Assembly (NCBI GenBank): GCA_022709605.1
Contig: JAKLIM010000271.1
Span: forward strand, 1 to 5,441
Length of the DNA stretch: 5,441 nucleotides
Direction: 5' to 3'
From: Bacteroidota bacterium
GTDB lineage: Bacteria; Bacteroidota; Bacteroidia; Bacteroidales; Paludibacteraceae
Shown: piece by piece, positions 1 through 5,441 of the stretch
Position numbering within the stretch: the stretch's first letter is position 1
How the letters are laid out: each line of letters opens with the position of its first letter
The notes under the pieces: generated by a model
The model's database searches: none
The model's input: only the letters and a program-made list of their open reading frames with translations
Told to the model about the DNA's origin: nothing
Made by a program: the position numbers and the translations under genes

Positions 1-2771
1 ATGCAAATTACTTTTCCACCTGCTGCACCACCTTCGGGACCAATATCTATAATATAATCTGCCGTTTTGATTACATCCATGTTGTGCTCGATAATTATCA
101 CTGTGTTTCCTTTGTTTACCAGGCGGTTAAGTACACCAAGCAACACCCTGATGTCCTCGAAATGTAGTCCGGTAGTAGGTTCATCAAGGATGTACAGCGT
201 TTTTCCGGTATCGCGTTTCGAAAGCTCGGTCGCTAATTTTACGCGTTGACTTTCGCCACCCGAAAGCGTGGTGCTTGATTGTCCGAGCTTGATATAGCCC
301 AAACCTACATCCTGCAAAGTCTTGATTCTGTTTAAAATCGATGGTTGATTTTCGAAAAACTCCACAGCCTGGTTAATAGTCATGTTCAGCACATCGGCTA
401 TCGATTTTCCTTTGAAACGTACTTCCAGTGTTTCTTTGTTGTAACGTTTGCCTTCGCAACTTTCGCAAGGAACATACACATCGGGCAGGAAGTTCATTTC
501 TATTGTTTTATACCCATTGCCGCCACACACTTCGCAGCGACCACCGGCTGTATTGAATGAAAATCGACCGGGTTTGTAACCCCTGATTTTTGCTTCGGGC
601 AAAGTAACGAACACATTTCGGATATCGGAAAAAACACCTGTGTAAGTTGCCGGATTCGAACGCGGAGTTCGTCCGATGGGCGATTGATTGACTTCAACTA
701 CTTTATCAATATTGTCCAGACCTTCGATGGTCTTGTATTCCAACGGATCCTGCAACGACCGGTAAAAGTACTGACTGAGAATTGGTTGCAGCGTTTCGTT
801 TATCAAGGTTGATTTTCCGCTTCCCGAAACTCCGGTTACACAAATCATTTTACCCAATGGAAATGTTACATCAATTCCTTTCAGATTATTGCCTTTTGCT
901 CCTTTAATCGTTAAATTTTTTCCATTTCCCGGACGAATTTTTTCAGGTATCTCAATGCATTTTTTACCATTTAGATAGGCTGAAGTCAATGTGTCAGATT
1001 TCAACATTTCTTCAGGTGTACCATGAAAAACTACTTCACCACCGAGTCGTCCGGCATGTGGTCCAAGATCGACGACATAATCTGCCGCCAGCATCATGTC
1101 TTTGTCATGCTCCACTACAATCACCGAATTTCCTGTATCACGAAGCAGTTTAAGCGAGTCGATAAGTCGCTGATTATCCCGTTGATGCAATCCAATGCTC
1201 GGCTCATCCAATATGTAAAGCACATTGACTAATTGCGAACCAATCTGAGTTGCTAATCTGATGCGTTGACTTTCGCCACCCGAAAGCGACTTGGAACTCC
1301 GATCGAGCGACAGATAGTTTAATCCTACATTAAGCAGAAATTCCAACCGTGTACGTATTTCTTTCAATATTTCAACGGCAATCAGCTGTTGTTTTTCATT
1401 CAGAAATTTATCCACATTTTTAATCCAGGCAGCCAATTCAGCAATGTCCATAGTTGCTAACTGGGCAATATTTTTATCATGAATAAGAAAATGCAGCGAT
1501 TCTTTTTTCAGTCTTGAACCATTGCAATCCGGGCATTTAATCTCTTTTGAAAATTGATTGGCCCATTTTTGTTCGGTTGCCGAAGCTGAATTTTCCGATT
1601 GCATTTCGATGTACTTTAAAATACCATCGTAACTCACAAAATAACTTGTGCCAATCGATTGATTTTTAATATGCAGGCGTTCTTCGGTGCCGTTCATTAT
1701 TTCGTCCATTGCTTCATCCGAAATTTCAGCAACAGGTGTTTTAATCGTGAAATCGTACTTTTCGAGTATGGATTCAATTTGCCAGAATATAGTAGAACTT
1801 TTATGTTTGCCAAGAGGTGAAATGGCGCCGTTGTAAATGCTTAAACTTTTGTCGGGCACAATTTTATCCATGTCAATTTCATTTACAAATCCAAGCCCTT
1901 TGCAGCGGTGACATGCACCATGAGGCGAATTGAACGAGAAATTGTGTGGTGCAGGTTCGTCGTACGAAATGCCGCTTGTAGGGCACATAAGCATTTTGCT
2001 GAAATAACGGGCTTCGTCTTTATCGCTGTCGAGGAGCATAACAATTCCGCCACCTTGCTGCATGGCTTTTTGAAGCGATTGTTTCAAGCGATGGCGATCT
2101 TTTTCTGTAACCAAAAGTTTATCAATTACTACTTCAATATCGTGGTTTTTATACCGGTCAATTTTCAACCCGTGCGTTGCTTCACGTATTTCGCCATCAA
2201 TTCGTACATTCAGATACCCTTTGCGACGAATTTGCTCAAAAAGTTCTTTGTAATGTCCTTTTCTACCACGCACCAAAGGAGCCAGCAAAAAAGTTTTTTT
2301 ACCCTGATAATCTTTCAGTATTAAATCAACAATCTGATCTTCGGAATATTTCACCATTTTCTCACCGGTTTCGTACGAATATGCTTCGCCGGCACGTGCA
2401 AAAAGCAAACGCAAGAAGTCATAAATTTCGGTGGTGGTACCTACGGTCGATCGGGGATTTTTATTCGTGGTTTTTTGTTCGATAGAAATCACAGGACTTA
2501 AGCCGGTAATTTTATCCACGTCGGGTCGCTCCATATTGCCCAGAAAACTACGGGCATACGCTGAAAAAGTTTCAATATAACGGCGTTGACCTTCGGCAAA
2601 AATTGTATCGAAAGCCAGCGATGATTTACCACTTCCGCTCAATCCGGTAATCACCGTCAAAGCATCACGCGGAATAGAAACATCTATATTTTTTAGATTG
2701 TGAACCCTGGCGCCTATCACTTCTACAAACTCTGAAGCTTCGGCGGGTTGTATGTTAGTATTTGTAGTCAA
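1..2771 (-). CDS. uvrA: Excinuclease ABC subunit UvrA (C-terminus cut by window edge)
   Basis: UvrA is the dimeric ATPase that, with UvrB, finds bulky DNA lesions and loads UvrB for nucleotide excision repair in the cytoplasm. About 923 codons are present, and the family is usually about 940 residues, so only a short tail is missing. Frame checks along the gene show no break. Visible in order: Walker A GLSGSGKS (43-50, K49); a first zinc module with C263, C287 and C290 but Ser at 266; CPDC (413-416); ABC signature LSGGESQ (496-502); Walker B ending in D522-E523; second Walker A GVSGSGKS (647-654, K653); second zinc module C746, C749, C769, C772; second signature LSGGESQ (836-842); and Walker B ending in D863-E864. 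The start is a TTG at 2771 giving [13 protein letters not shown]. The conserved domain begins about 17 residues later and no in-frame ATG lies near. The gene is divergent from the tRNA and has its own promoter. Confidence 0.97.
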   Translation of the reverse strand, partial: MTTNTNIQPAEASEFVEVIGARVHNLKNIDVSIPRDALTVITGLSGSGKSSLAFDTIFAEGQRRYIETFSAYARSFLGNMERPDVDKITGLSPVISIEQKTTNKNPRSTVGTTTEIYDFLRLLFARAGEAYSYETGEKMVKYSEDQIVDLILKDYQGKKTFLLAPLVRGRKGHYKELFEQIRRKGYLNVRIDGEIREATHGLKIDRYKNHDIEVVIDKLLVTEKDRHRLKQSLQKAMQQGGGIVMLLDSDKDEARYFSKMLMCPTSGISYDEPAPHNFSFNSPHGACHRCKGLGFVNEIDMDKIVPDKSLSIYNGAISPLGKHKSSTIFWQIESILEKYDFTIKTPVAEISDEAMDEIMNGTEERLHIKNQSIGTSYFVSYDGILKYIEMQSENSASATEQKWANQFSKEIKCPDCNGSRLKKESLHFLIHDKNIAQLATMDIAELAAWIKNVDKFLNEKQQLIAVEILKEIRTRLEFLLNVGLNYLSLDRSSKSLSGGESQRIRLATQIGSQLVNVLYILDEPSIGLHQRDNQRLIDSLKLLRDTGNSVIVVEHDKDMMLAADYVVDLGPHAGRLGGEVVFHGTPEEMLKSDTLTSAYLNGKKCIEIPEKIRPGNGKNLTIKGAKGNNLKGIDVTFPLGKMICVTGVSGSGKSTLINETLQPILSQYFYRSLQDPLEYKTIEGLDNIDKVVEVNQSPIGRTPRSNPATYTGVFSDIRNVFVTLPEAKIRGYKPGRFSFNTAGGRCEVCGGNGYKTIEMNFLPDVYVPCESCEGKRYNKETLEVRFKGKSIADVLNMTINQAVEFFENQPSILNRIKTLQDVGLGYIKLGQSSTTLSGGESQRVKLATELSKRDTGKTLYILDEPTTGLHFEDIRVLLGVLNRLVNKGNTVIIIEHNMDVIKTADYIIDIGPEGGAAGGKVIC

Positions 2772-2792
2772 AACTATTTTTTTTAGAACTTG

Positions 2793-2800
2793 CAAAGATA
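2793..2800 (-). promoter_or_regulatory. Probable -7 element of the uvrA promoter
   Basis: The minus strand reads TATCTTTG here, an exact match to the Bacteroidota -7 consensus TAnnTTTG and identical to the -7 box of the tRNA promoter. No TTTG lies 19-20 bp upstream, so the -33 half is weak or missing. The site predicts a start of transcription some 15 nt before the TTG codon, giving a short leader with a run of eight A and no Shine-Dalgarno sequence. Confidence 0.5.
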
Positions 2801-2928
2801 CAAAATTTGAAGCGAATTTTGATGATTACTTCTATTCAAAAATTCTGTAATAAAAGAGTAACCCTGATTAATGCTGAATAAGCTGTTTACAAAAACATTT
2901 AAATATTTATCAAAATTCAATTTATTAG

Positions 2929-2959
2929 TTTGTCAAACCCAAAAAAGAATGTATCTTTG
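2929..2959 (+). promoter_or_regulatory. Bacteroidota-type promoter for tRNA-Leu
   Basis: TTTG (2929-2932) and TATCTTTG (2952-2959) are separated by exactly 19 bp, matching the Bacteroidota housekeeping consensus TTTG-N19/20-TAnnTTTG. Transcription would start near 2966, about 15 nt before the mature tRNA 5' end, which suits a short leader trimmed by RNase P. The bases between this promoter and the uvrA -7 element are AT-rich, and I see nothing else in them. Confidence 0.82.
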
Positions 2960-2979
2960 CACTCGCTTTTGCACAATGA

Positions 2980-3061
2980 GCGGTTGTGGCGTAATTGGTA
3001 GCCGCGCCAGACTTAGGATCTGGTGCCGAGAGGCGTGGGGGTTCGAGTCCCTTCAGCCGCA
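2980..3061 (+). tRNA. tRNA-Leu (anticodon UAG)
   Basis: The 82-nt sequence folds as a class II tRNA. The acceptor arm GCGGTTG (2980-2986) pairs with CAGCCGC (3054-3060) with one G-U pair, and the discriminator is A3061. The D-loop contains GG. The anticodon stem CCAGA/TCTGG (3007-3011, 3019-3023) encloses loop CTTAGGA with anticodon TAG at 3014-3016. The long variable arm GCC-GAGA-GGC is typical of leucine tRNAs, and the T-loop is TTCGAGT. The T-stem GGGGG/CCCTT has two G-U pairs on its acceptor side. The 3' CCA is not encoded, since CAAA follows A3061, so it must be added by the CCA-adding enzyme. The UAG anticodon would decode CUA and, by wobble, other CUN leucine codons. The gene stands alone, with its own promoter and terminator. 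Confidence 0.97.
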
Positions 3062-3104
3062 CAAAATCATTCTGATTTCAGAAAATCAAGTTGTGAAAAG
3101 TTAG

Positions 3105-3141
3105 AAAAAGGGAACAATATTAAGTTATTGCTCCCTTTTTT
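3105..3141 (+). terminator. Rho-independent terminator after tRNA-Leu
   Basis: The arm at 3105-3119 (AAAAAGGGAACAATA) pairs with 3126-3140 (TATTGCTCCCTTTTT). The stem is 15 positions long with one A-C mismatch and a six-base loop, and it ends in a run of six T. It begins about 44 nt after the tRNA 3' end. The A/T flanks would also let it work, more weakly, on the opposite strand. Confidence 0.85.
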
Positions 3142-3173
3142 GTGTTTGTAAAGGACCCAACATTCAGATTGTT

Positions 3174-3204
3174 TTTGAATTTTACATTAAGTTTTGTACT
3201 TTTG
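3174..3204 (+). promoter_or_regulatory. Bacteroidota-type promoter for the acyltransferase gene
   Basis: TTTG (3174-3177) and TACTTTTG (3197-3204) are 19 bp apart, a full match to TTTG-N19-TAnnTTTG. Transcription would begin near 3211, about 15 nt before the ATG at 3226. The promoter therefore fixes the start codon, because the upstream in-frame GTG at 3142 lies before the promoter and touches the tRNA terminator. The leader (AATAATAATA-like) is A/T only, with no Shine-Dalgarno sequence. Confidence 0.75.
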
Positions 3205-3225
3205 AAAAAATATTCAATAATAATA

Positions 3226-4326
3226 ATGTCAGAACAAAATCATAACAGGACATTTTCAATTATTAAAGCAATTGGAATTATACTAATTGTTATCGGGCAT
3301 TCTTCAATTTTTACCCCGCTATGTCGATTTGTATATTTATTTCATGTTACAATTTTTTTCTTTGTGGCTGGATATATGTTTAATGATGTTGAAATACAGA
3401 AACCATTAAATTTTTTCAGGAAAAAGATTAAAAGACTTTACATACCCTGGATTATTTACGGAATAATTTTTATTCTACTTCATAATATTTTTCTAAAACT
3501 ACACCTTTTAAATCTGGATGCTCACACAAAAATTCTCATTGAACCCTATCATTTTACTGATGTAATTATCAAAAGTTTAAAAGTTCTGACTTTTTTTAGT
3601 TGGAAAGAGATTTTATTAGCTCCTTTATGGTTTTTATTTGGATTGTTTTCAGGTTTAAGTGTGTTTTTTACAATCTCATTTATTTCAAAGAAGATAGGAA
3701 AAAATAATTCTGAGATTTTTAGATTTATTTTAGTAGCAATATTCATGACCATTGGATTTATTGAGCCACCAATAAAATATTTATCAATACTTTACAGACC
3801 TTTTGTTATTGCCGGATTAATTTATCTGGGAAAACTTTACAGTATTTATGAGGATAAAATAAAACTATCGTTACCGATGGCTTTGTTATGTTTAAGTGGT
3901 TTAATGATAGCAACTTATTTTAAATATAATATAAATGTTGGAGCAATGATATTTGGAAATAAATTAATATTTTTAATCATTTCATTGGCTGGTTGTTACA
4001 TGATGTTAACCATTTCGGACTATATAAATAAAAATTCAAGTAAAATAGCAGTCTACCTCGATTATATCGGTGGTAGAACGCTCTCAATCATGGCATTGCA
4101 CTATTTGGCATTTAAATTAGTTTCATTGATTCAAATTGCAATTTACGAATACCCGATTAATTACCTGGCATATTATCCGGTAATACCTTATAAAACTTCG
4201 TATTGGTGGGTTGCATATACCATTGTTGGTATAATCGTACCAATTGTTGCATCTGTTTTTTATGATAAAATAATTGAATTTATAAAAGGAAAGTTATCAA
4301 ACACCAAAGTTGTTGCAAAAATGTAA
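3226..4326 (+). CDS. Acyltransferase-3 family integral membrane O-acyltransferase
   Basis: The predicted protein has 366 residues and about ten hydrophobic segments, the architecture of the acyltransferase-3 family (Acyl_transf_3; closest in style to the fucose 4-O-acetylase group). Family marks: the first membrane segment KAIGIILIVIGHS with the conserved histidine H25; LFHVTIFFFVAGYMF (38-52); a basic KKIKRLYIPW stretch ending in P74-W75; PLWFL (133-137); and GRTLSIMALHYLAFKL near the C-terminus with H292. Such proteins usually move acetyl or other acyl groups onto surface sugars (O-antigen, capsule, exopolysaccharide, lipids). The acceptor here cannot be told, because no glycan genes are adjacent. 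The gene is monocistronic, lies just after a tRNA, and is notably AT-rich (14-17 G+C per 60 bases in three stretches counted), which may reflect its hydrophobic codons or transfer. The start at 3226 is chosen from the promoter; a longer reading from GTG 3142 would add 28 unlikely residues. Confidence 0.88.
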   Translation: MSEQNHNRTFSIIKAIGIILIVIGHSSIFTPLCRFVYLFHVTIFFFVAGYMFNDVEIQKPLNFFRKKIKRLYIPWIIYGIIFILLHNIFLKLHLLNLDAHTKILIEPYHFTDVIIKSLKVLTFFSWKEILLAPLWFLFGLFSGLSVFFTISFISKKIGKNNSEIFRFILVAIFMTIGFIEPPIKYLSILYRPFVIAGLIYLGKLYSIYEDKIKLSLPMALLCLSGLMIATYFKYNINVGAMIFGNKLIFLIISLAGCYMMLTISDYINKNSSKIAVYLDYIGGRTLSIMALHYLAFKLVSLIQIAIYEYPINYLAYYPVIPYKTSYWWVAYTIVGIIVPIVASVFYDKIIEFIKGKLSNTKVVAKM

Positions 4327-4354
4327 AATTCATCGAATTCGGGATTTTCACTTT

Positions 4355-5077
4355 CTATGCAATCCAGTCATTTATAATAATTTCTTCATTTTCTTTATCA
4401 ACCTGCGTTAGAATTTTAATTTTTCTGAATCCAAGCTTCCAAAGTCTGATAATCAGGTATGTGAATGAAATAAACAGAATAATTATTACGATTGGATAAT
4501 CGATGGTATATCCCAATACAAATAAAATAAAATCGTAAATTCCATGAAATATTACGGGATATAATATAGCTTTTAACCAATACAACCAACTTCCCGAACC
4601 CTTGTGGAAATGTGCCAGCGAGAAATAATAACCCATCAAAACTCCAAAAAATCCATGTCCGGGGATTGTTAAAACTGCTCTTACTGCTGCCACATTCATA
4701 CCGCCCTGCAGTACGTACATTATGTTTTCGATGGCCGCAAAACCCAACGAAACAAAGACAGCATAAACAATTCCATCGTAATGTTGGTCGAAATCCCTGC
4801 TTTTTCTTACCACAAGATACAAAGCAATAAACTTTGAAAGCTCTTCGGGAATGGCTGCCGAGAAAAATGCATCAAAAAATTCGTTTCCCAACGGGAAATT
4901 AAATAAATACTTGAACTGCGTAATCGGGATATTAAACGTTAAAGTAAGTATAACAGCAACTAAACCACCTAAAAGACATTTAATCAATAATTTAAATGGC
5001 TCTTTGTGTGTGTCGTTCCGGTAAATAAAATATAAAAATATTATAACCGGCGCAATTGCAGCAAGGATTAAATACAT
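4355..5077 (-). CDS. PrsW-family intramembrane metalloprotease
   Basis: This 240-residue protein is nearly all membrane, with about seven to eight hydrophobic segments. It carries the ordered motifs of the PrsW family, related to CPBP/Abi intramembrane proteases: YRND-HKEP after the first segment (19-27), PEELSK with E78-E79, the YDGIVYAVFVSLGFAAIEN block (100-118), R133 followed by IPGHGFFG with H141, and FHGIYD with H178. The paired glutamates and the two histidines are the likely zinc and catalytic residues. In Bacillus, PrsW makes the site-1 cut of an anti-sigma factor; no sigma/anti-sigma pair is visible here, so the substrate is unknown. A charged cytosolic tail (about 214-240) follows the last segment. 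The ATG at 5077 is followed at once by the first membrane segment. I find no consensus promoter in the 77 bp upstream, so expression may come from the DUF4301 gene through the intervening palindrome. It converges on the acyltransferase gene across 28 bp. Confidence 0.9.
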   Translation of the reverse strand: MYLILAAIAPVIIFLYFIYRNDTHKEPFKLLIKCLLGGLVAVILTLTFNIPITQFKYLFNFPLGNEFFDAFFSAAIPEELSKFIALYLVVRKSRDFDQHYDGIVYAVFVSLGFAAIENIMYVLQGGMNVAAVRAVLTIPGHGFFGVLMGYYFSLAHFHKGSGSWLYWLKAILYPVIFHGIYDFILFVLGYTIDYPIVIIILFISFTYLIIRLWKLGFRKIKILTQVDKENEEIIINDWIA

Positions 5078-5104
5078 CCGAAAATTTTTGATTGATTGGT
5101 TTTA

Positions 5105-5144
5105 AAACTTTTCCAATCCGTTAGCTAACGGATTGGAAAAGTTT
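5105..5144. repeat. Perfect 40-bp palindrome, candidate terminator or attenuator
   Basis: The left arm 5105-5124 (AAACTTTTCCAATCCGTTAG) is the exact reverse complement of 5125-5144, with no spacer or mismatch. RNA from either strand would form an approximately 18-bp stem with a four-base loop. It begins 10 bp after the DUF4301 stop codon and ends 27 bp before the prsW ATG, the place of a terminator. However, only four T follow it on the minus strand, so its strength as a Rho-independent terminator is uncertain. A dimeric-protein operator or a dispersed palindromic repeat are alternatives. Confidence 0.9.
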
Positions 5145-5154
5145 GTAGATTAAT

Positions 5155-5441
5155 TTATTGGTGCTCCATTCGCAAAAGGTCGTTCACGGTTTTCACCGGA
5201 TTGAAAGTTTCAATCGGAACTTCTACAAAAACAGTATTCCAATCGCTCATAGCGCCGTTCCATAATCCCGGTAACTCCAATGCTTTCAGTTCTTTACCGT
5301 TTTTAGATTTGATAGAGATGAAGCCGGTGTTTTTATCAACATATTTTATTAAATCAAATTTTTCGCCCTTGTAATTTCTTACACCACATACTAAATCTAC
5401 CGGGTTGAAATGGGAAGCCTGCATCATTTTGGCTTTTTCAA
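5155..5441 (-). CDS. DUF4301 family protein, C-terminal fragment
   Basis: The frame is open to the right edge and shows the last 94 residues of a protein I recognise as DUF4301, a family found largely in Bacteroidota and usually about 500 residues or more. The match is to the conserved C-terminus: HFNPVDLVCGVRNYKGEKFD, then a GFIS-KSK-GKELKALELPG block, LWNGAMSDWNTVFVEVP, and the terminal NPVKTVNDLLRMEHQ. The in-frame ATG codons at 5422-5427 are internal methionines, because coding sense continues upstream with E-K-A-K, so the true start is outside the window. No membrane segment or signal peptide is visible in this part. The biochemical function is not known to me. The gene precedes prsW on the same strand, 77 bp away, with the 40-bp palindrome between them. 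Confidence 0.9.
   Translation of the reverse strand, partial: EKAKMMQASHFNPVDLVCGVRNYKGEKFDLIKYVDKNTGFISIKSKNGKELKALELPGLWNGAMSDWNTVFVEVPIETFNPVKTVNDLLRMEHQ

Noticed and set aside
1908..2485. Two plus-strand frames of 138 and 102 codons opposite uvrA
   Set aside because: They are antisense shadows of an intact, motif-rich uvrA, and their translations show no domain.
3071..3082. Small inverted repeat TCTGATTTCAGA after the tRNA
   Set aside because: The stem is only about five A/T-rich pairs. It could be chance or part of the tRNA trailer; the strong hairpin at 3105-3141 accounts for termination.
2871..3104. 77-codon plus-strand reading frame across the tRNA
   Set aside because: It runs straight through the tRNA-Leu gene and its promoter, has no family resemblance, and is explained by the RNA gene.
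3549..3752. Minus-strand frame of 67 codons inside the acyltransferase gene
   Set aside because: Antisense to conserved membrane segments and without a promoter or family match.
3041..4354. tRNA-Leu as an integration site (att) for a mobile island
   Set aside because: I looked for a second copy of the tRNA 3' end (TTCGAGTCCCTTCAGCCGC) downstream and found none, and there is no integrase or transposase in the window.
4327..4354. Terminator between the convergent acyltransferase and prsW genes
   Set aside because: The 28-bp gap has only a weak AAAAT/ATTTT pairing around CGAATTCG with mismatches and no proper T-run, so it is not good enough to annotate.
4612..4830. Plus-strand frame of 72 codons opposite prsW
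   Set aside because: The other strand carries all PrsW motifs in order; this frame is low-complexity basic sequence with no recognisable feature.
1..5441. CRISPR array, toxin-antitoxin pair, phage or defence system
   Set aside because: No spaced repeats, no paired small genes and no nuclease or phage genes were seen; apart from the partial DUF4301 the genes are known housekeeping or membrane families.

Overview
The window looks like a chromosomal segment of a member of the Bacteroidota, perhaps a marine or anaerobic Bacteroidales/Marinilabiliales-type organism (the finer placement is inference). Three things point there. Two promoters match the Bacteroidota sigma consensus TTTG-N19-TAnnTTTG exactly. 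The last gene is a DUF4301 protein, a family I know mainly from Bacteroidota. The genes lack Shine-Dalgarno sequences and have A-rich leaders.

Layout: positions 1-2771 (minus strand) carry nearly all of uvrA, the damage-recognition ATPase of nucleotide excision repair; only its last residues lie beyond the left edge. A short AT-rich divergent region (2772-2979) holds the uvrA -7 element and a strong promoter for a tRNA-Leu(UAG) gene (2980-3061, plus strand), which ends at a clear hairpin terminator (3105-3141). Next is a monocistronic, very AT-rich gene for a multi-pass membrane acyltransferase of the acyltransferase-3 family (3226-4326, plus), with its own consensus promoter. It converges, across 28 bp, on a PrsW-family intramembrane metalloprotease gene (4355-5077, minus). 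Upstream of prsW on the same strand is the 3' end of a DUF4301 gene (5155-5441, minus, cut by the right edge). A perfect 40-bp palindrome (5105-5144) separates these two.

The genes do not form one pathway: DNA repair, translation, envelope or polysaccharide acylation, membrane proteolysis and an uncharacterised family sit side by side. I see no mobile element, CRISPR array, toxin-antitoxin pair or new multi-gene system. The points most worth a second look are the 40-bp palindrome between the DUF4301 and prsW genes, a 26-bp exact in-frame repeat joining the two ABC signature motifs of uvrA, and the loss of one zinc-ligand cysteine in the first zinc module of UvrA.
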